Shown one piece after another: positions 35,397 through 44,143 of a stretch of DNA of 64,000 nucleotides. Under the pieces are notes generated by a model, which was not told the DNA's origin, did no database searches, and worked only from the letters and a program-made list of their open reading frames with translations. Position 1 is the first letter of the stretch, and the number at the start of each line of letters is the position of its first letter. Source of the DNA: Gemmatimonadaceae bacterium (lineage in GTDB: Bacteria > Gemmatimonadota > Gemmatimonadetes > Gemmatimonadales > Gemmatimonadaceae); assembly GCA_036003045.1 (NCBI GenBank), contig DASYSS010000065.1, positions 22,279 to 86,278 on the forward strand. Direction: 5' to 3'. Position numbers and translations under genes: made by a program.

Positions 35397-36347
35397 ATGG
35401 GCTCTAGCGCAGGCGACGCCGCGACAGAATCGATATTGCCCGGACGCGCCGACACGGCGCGGCCGGGCGGCGGCGTGTGGCTCACGGATGCATCGCTCGT
35501 GCTCGTCGCGATCATCTGGGGCGTGAACTTCTCGGTCGTGAAGTTCGGGACGTCGCTCATCGACCCGCTCGCCTACAACGGCGTTCGCGTTCTGCTCGCC
35601 GGCATGCTGCTTTTCGCGATCGCAATGGCGAGCCGAGCGCCGCTCCCGCCCGCCCGGGAGATCGCGATCCTGCTCGCGCTCGGCGTGCTGGGGAACGGCG
35701 TGTACCAGGTCTTCTTCGTCGAAGGCGTCGCGCGGACGCGCGCCAGCGACGCCGGGCTCGTCATCGCCGCGTCGCCGGCGTTCATCGCGATCGTCGGCCG
35801 CATGCTCGGTGTCGAGCGGATCAACAGGCGCGGAGTGATGGGCATCGTCATGTCGATCGGCGGCATCGCGTTCGTCGTCCTCGGCACGACGAACGGCACC
35901 GCGGGCGACGCGACGATCATCGGCGATTTGCTCGTGCTGCTTGGATCGCTCTGCTGGGCGTTCTACACGGTGTTGCTCAAGCCGTACACCGAGCATCTCT
36001 CCGGGCTGCACGTAGCCGCCTTCACGATGGTCGGCGGCGCGGTTCCGTTGTTTCTGCTCGCGTTCACTCGGATCGCCGCGACGAATTGGGCGCAACTTCC
36101 CGTGAAGGGATGGTCGGCGATTCTCTACAGCGGAATCTTCGCGCTCGTCGTCGCCTACCTGTTCTGGTACCGCGGAGTGCGCGTGATCGGACCGACGCGA
36201 ACGGCGATGTACTCCAACTTGCAGCCGGTCGTCGCGGTGCTCATGGCGTGGTGGCTGCTCGGCGAACAACCGACGTGGTGGCAAGGGGTCGGCACCGGTT
36301 GCATCGTCGGCGGTTTGCTCCTCACGCGCGTCCCAGTCGATACGTGA
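35397..36347 (+). CDS. EamA-family (DMT superfamily) transporter
   Basis: A 316-residue inner-membrane protein with ten predicted helices in two EamA repeats. LVAIIWGVNFSVVKFGTSLI and the second-repeat LLVLLGSLCWAFYTVLLKPY are the usual EamA starts, and LQPVVAVLMAWWLLGEQPTW closes the second repeat. Family members export amino acids or other small metabolites. The substrate is unknown. Its stop overlaps the HAD gene start as GTGA. The ATG is supported by an upstream TAGTTT hexamer. Confidence 0.9.
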   Translation: MGSSAGDAATESILPGRADTARPGGGVWLTDASLVLVAIIWGVNFSVVKFGTSLIDPLAYNGVRVLLAGMLLFAIAMASRAPLPPAREIAILLALGVLGNGVYQVFFVEGVARTRASDAGLVIAASPAFIAIVGRMLGVERINRRGVMGIVMSIGGIAFVVLGTTNGTAGDATIIGDLLVLLGSLCWAFYTVLLKPYTEHLSGLHVAAFTMVGGAVPLFLLAFTRIAATNWAQLPVKGWSAILYSGIFALVVAYLFWYRGVRVIGPTRTAMYSNLQPVVAVLMAWWLLGEQPTWWQGVGTGCIVGGLLLTRVPVDT

Positions 36348-37036
36348 AGCTCGTTCTCTTCGACATCGACGGAACGATCCTGCTCACGAGCGGCGCTGGA
36401 AAGCGCGCCGTGCACCGCGCGCTCGCCGAAGTATTCGGCGCGCCCGGACGACTCGAGCACCGGTTCGACGGAAAGACCGATCCGCAGATCGTCCGCGAGC
36501 TGATGCGCATGGAAGGCCACGCCGACGACCACATCGACGCGCGCATGGCTCTCTTGCTGGACCGCTACGTCGATTTTCTGCACGAAGAGCTCGATCAACC
36601 GTCGACCGCCGTCCGGCTGATGCCCGGCGTGGCAGATCTGCTCGACGCGCTCGAGGAGCGGGCGGACATCGTTCTCGGACTCGTCACGGGAAATCTCGCG
36701 GCGGGCGCGGCGGCCAAGCTTCGCGCCGGCGGCCTCGATCCGGACCGTTTTCGCGTGGGTGCCTATGGCTCGGACCACGAGCTTCGCGTCGAGCTCCCGG
36801 CAGTCGCTCAACGCCGGGCGCGCGACGAGCTCGGGTTCACCATGGAAGGCAATGACGTCGTGGTCATCGGCGACACGCCGGCCGATGTCGAGTGCGGGCG
36901 GGCGGTAGGCGCGCTCACCATCGGCGTCGCGACAGGCTACTACTCGGTGGACGAGCTCCGCGGCTTCGGCGCGGACGAAGCGTTCGAAGACCTCTCCGAC
37001 ACGAACGCGGTCGTCCGGACCATCGTCGGCGGCTGA
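36344..37036 (+). CDS. HAD-family hydrolase, phosphoglycolate phosphatase-like
   Basis: A 230-residue HAD phosphatase with a helical cap. Motif I is LFDIDGTIL, motif II LVTGN, and motif IV VIGDTPADVECG. The C1-cap type and length fit Gph-like phosphatases. If it acts on 2-phosphoglycolate, its product glycolate would feed the GlcDEF oxidase encoded at 9977-13952, but substrate cannot be read from sequence. The GTG start overlaps the EamA stop. Confidence 0.85.
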   Translation: MKLVLFDIDGTILLTSGAGKRAVHRALAEVFGAPGRLEHRFDGKTDPQIVRELMRMEGHADDHIDARMALLLDRYVDFLHEELDQPSTAVRLMPGVADLLDALEERADIVLGLVTGNLAAGAAAKLRAGGLDPDRFRVGAYGSDHELRVELPAVAQRRARDELGFTMEGNDVVVIGDTPADVECGRAVGALTIGVATGYYSVDELRGFGADEAFEDLSDTNAVVRTIVGG

Positions 37037-37053
37037 GTGACCCACCCGGCAAG

Positions 37054-37059
37054 TACATT
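37054..37059 (+). promoter_or_regulatory. TANNNT -10-like element (TACATT)
   Basis: TACATT lies 7 bases before the ATG at 37067, supporting that start over the GTG at 37037. Confidence 0.4.
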
Positions 37060-37066
37060 TTCCGAC

Positions 37067-37846
37067 ATGGCCGAGACGCCGAGGGGAACGATCGCGGTGA
37101 ATGCCGCGCGCGTGGGTCGCGCCGACCTGGGCGAGGCCACCGCCACGGTCGACGACGACGTGCTCACGGTCATCGCGAGGCCGAGCGGCGCCGAGCGCTT
37201 GCTCCGCATACCGATTTCGGCAATCGACGGTCTCGCGATCGAAGGCGACGAGGTGGTCGTGTCGGTGCGCGACGGGCGTCAGGTCGCGCTGACGAGTGGA
37301 GACGCCGCGAAGCTGCACCAGGAGATCGTGGCGCGATGCTTCGTGCTTCCGGAACTGACGCGAACGCTGCGGACGTTCGGCTCGCGCCGCGGCCAGCGGG
37401 GACGGCGCCCGAACGCGGCCGCCGATCAACAAAAGTTCTTCGCGCCGCTCGTCGACGCGCGCCGCGCGGCATCGAAGACCTCGTCGGCCGTCGAGACGAT
37501 CGCCGCGTTCGAGACCGCGACGCTGACCCGCGCCGTCGATGAGGCTCTGCGGAAATTCGCCAACGAACGTTTCGCGCAGAACGGACCCGCGCGGCGAGCG
37601 CTGGAAGCTGAGTTGGTGGATTCGACGGAGCCCCTCCAAGCCGCGCTTCGCGCGCTCGGCGAACGCGCGTCAGAGGCGCAAGCGCATGCCGACGAAATCC
37701 GCATCTGGCGCACGTGGGCGCTCTCGCTCCGCAACGTCTTCGAAGCGGCCGACCGCGTGTGGGTCGCGCTCGACGAAGCGCTCGACGCGGCGCACGCGTC
37801 GGCGAGCCGCGTTGCTTCTCCCCCTGCTCCGCGCGCTCGTTCATGA
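37067..37846 (+). CDS. hypothetical protein with N-terminal beta domain and helical C-terminus
   Basis: A 259-residue protein I do not recognise. Residues 1-80 look like a small beta-barrel or PH-like domain (DDDVLTVIARPSGAERLLRI, IEGDEVVVSVRDGRQVAL). A basic linker (RRGQRGRRPN) follows, then about 120 residues of charged helix with heptad-like spacing. There is no signal or membrane segment. Its stop overlaps the acpS start as ATGA, so the two are co-expressed. Confidence 0.7.
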   Translation: MAETPRGTIAVNAARVGRADLGEATATVDDDVLTVIARPSGAERLLRIPISAIDGLAIEGDEVVVSVRDGRQVALTSGDAAKLHQEIVARCFVLPELTRTLRTFGSRRGQRGRRPNAAADQQKFFAPLVDARRAASKTSSAVETIAAFETATLTRAVDEALRKFANERFAQNGPARRALEAELVDSTEPLQAALRALGERASEAQAHADEIRIWRTWALSLRNVFEAADRVWVALDEALDAAHASASRVASPPAPRARS

Positions 37847-38235
37847 TCGTCGGCCTCGGCATCGACGCCGTGGACATCTCGCGCGCCGAGCGAATGTTCG
37901 CCGACAAGCCCGAGCGAATGCTCGAGCGATTGTTCGGCGACGTCGAGCGCGCCTATCTCGCGACGAAGCCGCAGCCCGCGCAGCACATGGCGGTGCGTCT
38001 GGCGGCCAAGGAGGCGGCCTACAAGGCGCTTTCAGGAAACGAGTTGGCGCGGGGCATCGGCTGGCGCGACGTCGAGGTCGTGAGCCGGGACGACGGATCG
38101 CCCGAGCTCCGCTTCTACGGCCGCGCGGCGGAGCGCCTCGCCGAGCTTGGGGCCGAGCGGGTCCATGTGTCGCTCACCCACAGCTCGGCCACCGCAGTCG
38201 CCGTGGTGATCTTGGAGCGTTCCGCCGACGGGTGA
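37843..38235 (+). CDS. acpS: holo-[acyl-carrier-protein] synthase AcpS
   Basis: A 130-residue trimeric phosphopantetheinyl transferase. IVGLGIDAVDISRAERM carries the Mg-binding Asp, and RLAAKEAAYKAL the conserved KEA motif. VSLTHSSATAVAVVILE is the C-terminal strand. It moves 4'-phosphopantetheine from CoA to apo-ACP for fatty-acid synthesis. The ATG overlaps the upstream stop (ATGA). Confidence 0.95.
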   Translation: MIVGLGIDAVDISRAERMFADKPERMLERLFGDVERAYLATKPQPAQHMAVRLAAKEAAYKALSGNELARGIGWRDVEVVSRDDGSPELRFYGRAAERLAELGAERVHVSLTHSSATAVAVVILERSADG

Positions 38236-38324
38236 ACGGGGTGGGGTGACGGCAAAACCCTGACTGCGGAAAGCCACCTAAACGATTTGTATTTCGTGGT
38301 CTACACGCCCTTCCGGAATCCCGA

Positions 38325-38330
38325 TATATT
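38325..38330 (+). promoter_or_regulatory. TANNNT -10-like element (TATATT) for the cytochrome c-FTR1 gene
   Basis: CCGATATATT precedes the ATG at 38340 by 9 bases. The same CCGATATATT string occurs before the PorX-like gene (56649-56654 region). No Fur-box palindrome is evident here. Confidence 0.4.
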
Positions 38331-38339
38331 CAGTCGGCA

Positions 38340-40574
38340 ATGAGGCTCGGAATCAACTTTGGCCGGGCCGCGTCGGGGTTGTTGACCGGGGCGGCCCTTA
38401 CGATGTCCGCCGCGCTCGGCGCACGCGCCCTCGGCGCGCAGCAGGAGCGCCCGACCCAGCGGGTCGCGAACATCGTGAGCGTGGCCGTCGAGGAATACGG
38501 CAAGGGCGTTGACCAGAAGGGGCGGCTGACGTCGCGCGACGAATACGACGAAACCGTCGGATTTCTGCGCGATGCGCGAGCGGCCATGTCGCGTCTGCCA
38601 AGCGATCGACTCGCCACCGCGACACCGCTGCTCGATTCGATCATCCTCGCCGTCACGGCGAGGCGTCCGCCTTCGGAGCTGAACGCGCTGGCCAACCGCT
38701 TCGCGTCTTCGCTCGGCAGCGAAGCCGCGCTCGAACTTCCGGCTCGCCCGCTCGACATCGGAGCCGGCGAGAAACTCTTCGCCGCGAATTGCGCGTCGTG
38801 TCACGGGCCGCGCGGGATGGGAGACGGACCCGCGGCGGCGACGATCAATCCCAAGCCGCCGGCCATTGGCAACGCGACCACGGTTGCCGACGTCGCGCCG
38901 GCGATGATGTTCCGCAAGATCTCCGTGGGTGTGACCGGCACCGCGATGCCGTCGTTCTCGCCGCAGCTCACCGCCGAACAGCGCTGGAACATCGTCGCGT
39001 ACATTGGATCGCTGCACGCATCGCCGCAGCAGGTGGCCGAAGGCGAGGGTCTGTACGCGCAGGGGTGCGTCGAGTGCCACGGCTCCGCCGGGCTCGGCGA
39101 CGGCGCGATGGCGAGGACCTTGAGCAAAGCGCCGAGCGAGTTGGGATCGTTCGCGTGGCAGGTCGAGCGCAGCGACTCACAGTTGGCGGCCGCCGTTCGC
39201 GCCGGACTTCCAGGCACGCCGATGCCCCCCGCTTCAGGGTTCACCGACAAGCAGGTGCAGAGCGTCGTCGCGTACATCCGGACGCTGCCCAGCCGCCAGC
39301 GAACCATCGCCGCGGCGGCGCAGAGCGACAGCGGGCAGGCCGCGAGCGCTTCGAGCCCGGCCGCGGCGTCGAAGGTCTCCATCTCGCTGCTCGACCAGTC
39401 ATTGACCGCGGCGCGCAACGGCCGGTGGGTGGACGCGGGCGATCGCGCGTTCGACGCGTACCTCGCGTTCGAACCGATCGAAACGCCGGCGCGGGCGCGC
39501 AATCCGGGCGTCGTCGCGTCGATGGAGAAGCTGTTCGGCGACTTCAAGGCGTCGATCCAGGCGAACGACATCGAGGGCGCCGAGCACGCGCGCGACGCGA
39601 TCGACGTGAACATGGAGCGCGTCGTCGAGCTCACACAACCGCCCGGCAGCGGGTCGGAGGCGTTCCTTCAGAGCTTCCTCATCATCGTCCGCGAAGGGTT
39701 CGAGGCGATCCTCGTGATCGGCGCGGTCGTGGCGTTCCTGCTCAAGACGGGGCACCGCGAGCGGCTGCGGTCGATCTGGTGGGGGATCGTGCTTGGCCTG
39801 CTGGCGAGCGGACTGACGGCGATCGTACTGCGCACCACGCTTCGCGCGCTGCCGGCGACCCAGGAGATCATAGAAGGGGGCACGCTGCTGCTTGCCGTGG
39901 CCGTGTTGTTCTCGGTGAGCTATTGGCTGATCTCGCGCGTCGAAGCGGCCAAGTGGCAGGCGTTCATCCGCGAGAAGGTCACGAGCGCCCTGGAGCACGG
40001 CGGCGGGCGCGCGCTCGCGTTCGTCGCGTTCCTCGCCGTGTATCGCGAGGGCGCCGAGACGGCGCTGTTCTACCAGGCGCTGTTCAATGAAGGCTCGAAC
40101 GTCGCGCTGCCCATCGGCCTCGGACTCCTCGCCGGCGCCGCGGCGCTCGTCGTCATCTTCACGCTGTTCTATCGCTTCGGCGTCAAGATTCCGCTGCGCC
40201 CGTTCTTCAGCGTGACGAGCGTTCTGCTCTACTACATGGCGTTCGTCTTCGTGGGGAAGGGCGTGCACGAGCTGCAGGAAGGCGGCGTCATTCCGATCAA
40301 CGTGCTGCGCGGCTTTCCGACGATCGAGTGGCTCGGCTTCTATCCGACCTGGGAGACGGTGCTCGCGCAGCTCGTGCTGCTCGGTTTGTTCGTCTTCGCC
40401 GTCGCCAAGACGTTCTGGCCGAAGCGCTCCGTCGCGCTCCCCACCGTGCCGCGCGAGGCCGCGCCCGCCGGCGAAGTCGTCGCCGACATCGCGTCACTCA
40501 CCGCCCAAGTCGAGCGCCTCACCTCCCGCGTCGCATCCCTCGAGCGCGATCGTAGCGGAGTGCCGCGCGAGTAG
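38340..40574 (+). CDS. cytochrome c (two domains)-FTR1 iron permease fusion
   Basis: A 744-residue fusion. A signal peptide ends near residue 33. Two haem c sites follow: CASCH (151-155) with Met in GTAMPSF, and CVECH (243-247) with Met in GTPMPPA. The C-terminal half is an FTR1 permease with about seven helices and the iron-binding RExxE motifs REGFE (451-455) and REGAE (569-573). A coiled coil closes the protein. FTR1 permeases take up iron after Fe(II) oxidation, so the haem domains probably carry the electron. It stands alone, with repeat R2 after it. Confidence 0.92.
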   Translation: MRLGINFGRAASGLLTGAALTMSAALGARALGAQQERPTQRVANIVSVAVEEYGKGVDQKGRLTSRDEYDETVGFLRDARAAMSRLPSDRLATATPLLDSIILAVTARRPPSELNALANRFASSLGSEAALELPARPLDIGAGEKLFAANCASCHGPRGMGDGPAAATINPKPPAIGNATTVADVAPAMMFRKISVGVTGTAMPSFSPQLTAEQRWNIVAYIGSLHASPQQVAEGEGLYAQGCVECHGSAGLGDGAMARTLSKAPSELGSFAWQVERSDSQLAAAVRAGLPGTPMPPASGFTDKQVQSVVAYIRTLPSRQRTIAAAAQSDSGQAASASSPAAASKVSISLLDQSLTAARNGRWVDAGDRAFDAYLAFEPIETPARARNPGVVASMEKLFGDFKASIQANDIEGAEHARDAIDVNMERVVELTQPPGSGSEAFLQSFLIIVREGFEAILVIGAVVAFLLKTGHRERLRSIWWGIVLGLLASGLTAIVLRTTLRALPATQEIIEGGTLLLAVAVLFSVSYWLISRVEAAKWQAFIREKVTSALEHGGGRALAFVAFLAVYREGAETALFYQALFNEGSNVALPIGLGLLAGAAALVVIFTLFYRFGVKIPLRPFFSVTSVLLYYMAFVFVGKGVHELQEGGVIPINVLRGFPTIEWLGFYPTWETVLAQLVLLGLFVFAVAKTFWPKRSVALPTVPREAAPAGEVVADIASLTAQVERLTSRVASLERDRSGVPRE

Positions 40575-40647
40575 TTGTTCGTTTTGCCGGCGCGGTTTCG
40601 CGCGCTCCGGGGGCGTTCATTTTGGCTAGTCCTGCCTGTACGTCGCT

Positions 40648-40780
40648 CTGAACTGCAGATTTCGCGGATTAACCCGGACTTCGCGGCAAGAGCAAACGCT
40701 CTTGTTGCGGTATAAAAGAGCCTTGCTGCTGTCGTTTCCGCGCAAATCCGCGGTAATCCGCGAAATCCTGTTGCAGTTCA
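40648..40780. repeat. intergenic repeat locus R2: inverted CGCGGATT-type arms
   Basis: The left arm (about 40649-40685, TGAACTGCAGATTTCGCGGA...) and the right arm (about 40738-40780) are imperfect reverse complements. The right arm contains GTAATCCGCGAAATCC (40753-40768), identical to R1. Between the arms lies AGCAAACGCTCTTGTTGCGG and a TATAAAAGAG stretch. A GTTGC-rich tail (40769-40797) follows. It sits between converging gene ends. Confidence 0.7.
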
Positions 40781-40803
40781 AGAAAGCTGTTGCCGTTCCA
40801 ATC

Positions 40804-40834
40804 AGTAAGCTCCACGCGGCGCGCGGAGCTTACT
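40804..40834. other. 10-bp perfect stem-loop between converging genes
   Basis: AGTAAGCTCC and GGAGCTTACT pair across an 11-base GC-rich loop. It lies 27 bases after the lgt stop. No T-tract follows on either strand, so it may slow or protect transcripts, but is not a standard intrinsic terminator. Confidence 0.5.
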
Positions 40835-40860
40835 CCAAAAGAGACCTACGCCGCGTCACT

Positions 40861-41745
40861 TCACGCAGGCACCGGAACCTCGCTGATGCCCGGCCGGCCG
40901 ACCCCGGTCCGAGAGCGGGCGGTCATGATCAGGACCCCGACCAGAGTGATCGCTAGAGCGATCAGCTGAGCCATGCTCAACCCGAATGCCCACGAGAAGC
41001 GGTCGTCCTTGGCGCGCAGGAACTCGACGACGAATCGCTCGAGGCCGGCCAGCACGCAGTAGACGCCGAAGAGCCAGCCCTCGGCGTGCTTGTGATTGCG
41101 TAGGCGCCAGAGGATGCCGAACATGATCATGCCCAGCGCGACCTCGAGAAGTTGCGTCGGATAGACCGACAAGACTGTCGACGGGTCGGTGCCGGGCTGG
41201 ATCGGCGTGTTGAATACGCGCTGCATCTCGAACGCCGTCGACGGCGGCGTGCCTTCGGGGAACGCGACGGCGAGCGGGCCGGTGTACGGCCGGCCGTAGT
41301 CGTCGCCGACGGCCCAACAGCCCGTGCGTCCGACGGCGTAACCCGCGGCGATCGCGATCCCCGCGACGTCGGCGAAGCGGACAAACGACAGCTTTTTGTA
41401 GCGGATCGTCGCCGCGCAGAGCGCGACGGCGCCGATGAAGCCGCCCCAGAAGACGAATCCCCCGCGGCCGAGCAGGTCGCGCCAGTTGTGCGTGACGACG
41501 ACCACGTAGTAGAGCTTCGCGCCGATCAGCGTGCCGAGGAGCGCGGCGAACAGAACGTCGCTCACCGCCGCGGATTCCTTGTCGCGCCCGCGGCGCGCCA
41601 GCTCGCGCTCGGAGACCATCTGCGCGATGAGAAACGCGAGCAGCACCGCGATCCCGAAGCCGGTGAACGAAAATCCGAACACGCTGAACGTGAACGGATG
41701 ATGGATGTACGGTCCGGCGGCGCGGATCATGAAGTTCGAAATCAT
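40861..41745 (-). CDS. lgt: prolipoprotein diacylglyceryl transferase Lgt
   Basis: A 294-residue inner-membrane enzyme with about seven helices. FGFSFTGFGIAVLLAFLIAQ, FVFWGGFIGAVALC and the signature AAGYAVGRTGCWAVGDDYGR (usually GRxGNFxNGE) identify Lgt; the CWAVGDDYG form is a variant of the signature. HKHAEGWLFGVYCVLAGLER includes the conserved late Glu-Arg. It transfers diacylglycerol to the lipobox cysteine, so it should serve lipoproteins such as the 7611 gene and the peptide-binding protein. The ATG overlaps the tsaD stop (ATGA). Confidence 0.92.
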   Translation of the reverse strand: MISNFMIRAAGPYIHHPFTFSVFGFSFTGFGIAVLLAFLIAQMVSERELARRGRDKESAAVSDVLFAALLGTLIGAKLYYVVVVTHNWRDLLGRGGFVFWGGFIGAVALCAATIRYKKLSFVRFADVAGIAIAAGYAVGRTGCWAVGDDYGRPYTGPLAVAFPEGTPPSTAFEMQRVFNTPIQPGTDPSTVLSVYPTQLLEVALGMIMFGILWRLRNHKHAEGWLFGVYCVLAGLERFVVEFLRAKDDRFSWAFGLSMAQLIALAITLVGVLIMTARSRTGVGRPGISEVPVPA

Positions 41746-42815
41746 GCGGCGACGAGTCCGGGAATGGGCGAAGCGGCGAACGCGTTGAGGTCGAGTCCCG
41801 AGCGTTCGCCGCGCTCGAGATGGAAGAGGCCCGCGCGCGCGATCATCGCGGCGTTGTCCGTCGCGAGACGCGGAGTCGGGGCGAACACATCGACACCGTC
41901 GCGGGCGAAACGTTCCCGCATCGCGGCGACGAGCGCGCCGTTGCACGCCACGCCGCCGCCGAGCACCACGCGGCGCCGTCCATAGGCCGTCGCCGCGCGC
42001 GCCGTCTTCTGGACGAGCGTGTCGACGACGGCATCCTGAAACGCCCGCGCGATCGGCGCGCGCTCCGCCTCGGACGCGGGTGGCGACGATTTCACGGCGT
42101 TGAGCACGGCGGTCTTGAGCCCGCTGAACGACACGTCATAATACTCGGCGTCCCCGGGACGTTGGTCGCGACGCAACATCGGCCTCGCGAACCGTAACGC
42201 GCCGCCCGTCCCGCCACCATCGTTGGCGCGTGAAGTCGTGGCGAGCGCCGCGATGCGCTCGACGTGAGGTCCCCCAGGATAGGGGAGCCCGAGAAGCTTG
42301 GCAACCTTGTCGAACGCTTCGCCGGCCGCGTCGTCGCGCGTGCGGCCGAGCAATCGGTAGCGGCCCCACGCCTCGACGTCGATGAGCAGCGTGTGTCCGC
42401 CGGAGACGAGCAACGCGGTAAACGGTGGAACCGCGGCGGCGTTTTCGAGCGCCGTCGCGAAGAGATGTCCTTCCATGTGGTGCACGCCGATCACCGGAAC
42501 GCGCCGCGCGAACGCGAACGCCTTGCCGAAGGCCACGCCGACCAAGAGCGCACCGACGAGGCCTGGTGCGTTGGTCACCGCGACGGCGTCAACGTCGTTC
42601 GAGCCCATGCCCGAGTCGGCAAGGGCTTGCTCGACGACAGGCACGATCGCCGTGAGGTGCGCGCGTGACGCGATCTCCGGTACGACGCCGCCAAATATTC
42701 GATGCACGTCTTGCGAGAGGATCACGAGGGAACGGATGCGCGCGTCGTCGCCGGCGCCCTCGAGGACCGCCGCCGACGTCTCGTCGCACGACGTTTCGAT
42801 TCCGAGGACTCGCAT
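41742..42815 (-). CDS. tsaD: tRNA N6-adenosine threonylcarbamoyltransferase TsaD
   Basis: A 357-residue ASKHA-fold enzyme. VLGIETSCDETSAAVL opens it, HHMEGHLFA holds the two iron-binding His, and VVLGGGVACNGALV and ATDNAAMIA close it. With TsaB, TsaC and TsaE it makes t6A37 in ANN-decoding tRNAs. ATG 42815 shares one base with the ybbR stop (TGATG); a GTG at 42818 is also possible. Confidence 0.96.
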   Translation of the reverse strand: MRVLGIETSCDETSAAVLEGAGDDARIRSLVILSQDVHRIFGGVVPEIASRAHLTAIVPVVEQALADSGMGSNDVDAVAVTNAPGLVGALLVGVAFGKAFAFARRVPVIGVHHMEGHLFATALENAAAVPPFTALLVSGGHTLLIDVEAWGRYRLLGRTRDDAAGEAFDKVAKLLGLPYPGGPHVERIAALATTSRANDGGGTGGALRFARPMLRRDQRPGDAEYYDVSFSGLKTAVLNAVKSSPPASEAERAPIARAFQDAVVDTLVQKTARAATAYGRRRVVLGGGVACNGALVAAMRERFARDGVDVFAPTPRLATDNAAMIARAGLFHLERGERSGLDLNAFAASPIPGLVAA

Positions 42816-43549
42816 CACTTGTGCGGCGTCGCCGGCACGACGGGCGGTATGGGCATCGGGCCCACGATCAGAACCTTCACCTGCGACGGCTTCACGCGCA
42901 GAGTGCCGAAACCGGTCGTGTCGACGTCGACCAAGTGCGGCACCGAGTCCGGGAAAGTGATGACGGCCTTGATCGTCTGCACCGCGCGCACCTGCGCGAC
43001 CCGCTGGCGCGGCCCCGAGACCTGCACGCTCTCCGGATCGAATCGCGTCGCGATCGGGCCCACGACGCCGGTCGCGTTCACCGACAGCGCCGAGACGATC
43101 GGCACTCTGCGGCTCGCGGTGGACTCGAAGCGGAGTGTGATGCTGCGCGGCTCGACGTCGCGCACGACAGCGTCCACGCCGTCGGGCAGCGTCACGTCGT
43201 CGGGACGCAGGTCGACGACGACGGTGTCCGGCGAATCCGCGCCGATCGGCCGGCGAATGGCCGGCGGGTTCGACGTGAGCTTGATGAGCTCCTTGGGCGA
43301 GCCGGCGACGAGCGCTTGCAAATTGGGCACGGGATCACGCAGCACGAGCGAGCTGTCGAGTTGCGGTGAGAATCGCACCGCCACGAGCGCGATCTGCGGT
43401 TCTTTCGCGTTCACGACGAACCAGAGGACGACGGAGACGAGCACCGCCATTCCCTTGAGGCCAAGCTGCTGCGTGAACGCGGCCGTGACGCGGCGTTGCA
43501 GCGAGCCGGACGTCCGCGACGATGAGTTACCTGGCGCGACGTCGGACAT
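42815..43549 (-). CDS. YbbR-like domain protein
   Basis: A 244-residue protein with one membrane anchor (GMAVLVSVVLWFVVNAKEPQ) after a basic N-terminus, then extracytoplasmic YbbR-like repeats (VRFSPQLDSSLVLRDPVPNL; VPIVSALSVNATGVVGP; DPESVQVSGPRQRVAQVRAV). In Firmicutes the related CdaR regulates the c-di-AMP cyclase CdaA; no cdaA is nearby, so that role is not shown here. It lies between tlpA-like and tsaD in a dense operon. Confidence 0.85.
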   Translation of the reverse strand: MSDVAPGNSSSRTSGSLQRRVTAAFTQQLGLKGMAVLVSVVLWFVVNAKEPQIALVAVRFSPQLDSSLVLRDPVPNLQALVAGSPKELIKLTSNPPAIRRPIGADSPDTVVVDLRPDDVTLPDGVDAVVRDVEPRSITLRFESTASRRVPIVSALSVNATGVVGPIATRFDPESVQVSGPRQRVAQVRAVQTIKAVITFPDSVPHLVDVDTTGFGTLRVKPSQVKVLIVGPMPIPPVVPATPHK

Positions 43550-43567
43550 CGAGCGCGCGCCTCCCGT

Positions 43568-44143
43568 TCAGCGATCGCCGCCGTTCGCGACGGTCTTGGG
43601 TTCTTGCAAGCCGAGCAGCTGCGCGATCAGCGCGCGGTTGCCGGTCGAGTTCCAGTCGTCCGGTCCGATCCACTTCCGGCGGATCGATCCCTCGCGTCCA
43701 ATGATGAACGTCTCCGGATAGCCCGTGGCCTGATAGGCGCGCTCGATCGAGTGCGTCGAGTCGTGCAGAACCTCGAAGGTCACGCCGAAATGTTTGGCGA
43801 AAGCGCGAATCGAGTCTTCGCCGACGTAGTCGTCGATGCTGACAGCCACGAGCTTGAGTCCCTTGTCGCCGTATGCTTGATAAAGCTTCTGCAGGCTTGG
43901 GATTTCCACCTGGCACGGACCGCACCACGTCGCCCAGATGTTGAGCAGAACGACCTGTCCCTTGTAGTCGGCGAGCGTCTTGTAGCGATTTTCGCCCAGC
44001 ACCTTCGCGCGGAAGTTCGGAGCGTCGGAGCCTTCGGTGACCGGAAAGAGCTGCTCGCGCAAAACATTGGACGCGACGGCCAGCCCCGCCGCGAGCACCA
44101 CGACGACGAGGCCGACGATCGTCCACTGCTTGCGCGCGGTCAT
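43568..44143 (-). CDS. TlpA-like thioredoxin-fold protein (membrane-anchored)
   Basis: A 191-residue protein with an N-terminal membrane anchor and a periplasmic thioredoxin fold. LLNIWATWCGPCQVEIPSLQ has the active-site WCGPC, and GYPETFIIGREGSI the cis-Pro region. TlpA/ResA proteins reduce disulfides, often in cytochrome c maturation, which would suit the haem c protein at 38340; the link is inference. The ATG overlaps the rpe stop (ATGA). Confidence 0.92.
   Translation of the reverse strand: MTARKQWTIVGLVVVVLAAGLAVASNVLREQLFPVTEGSDAPNFRAKVLGENRYKTLADYKGQVVLLNIWATWCGPCQVEIPSLQKLYQAYGDKGLKLVAVSIDDYVGEDSIRAFAKHFGVTFEVLHDSTHSIERAYQATGYPETFIIGREGSIRRKWIGPDDWNSTGNRALIAQLLGLQEPKTVANGGDR

Noticed and set aside
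38236..38339. Fur box upstream of the iron permease fusion
   Set aside because: No AT-rich 19-bp palindrome resembling a Fur site is present.
40804..40834. Intrinsic terminator shared by converging genes
   Set aside because: The stem is good but no T-tract follows on either strand; recorded only as a stem-loop.
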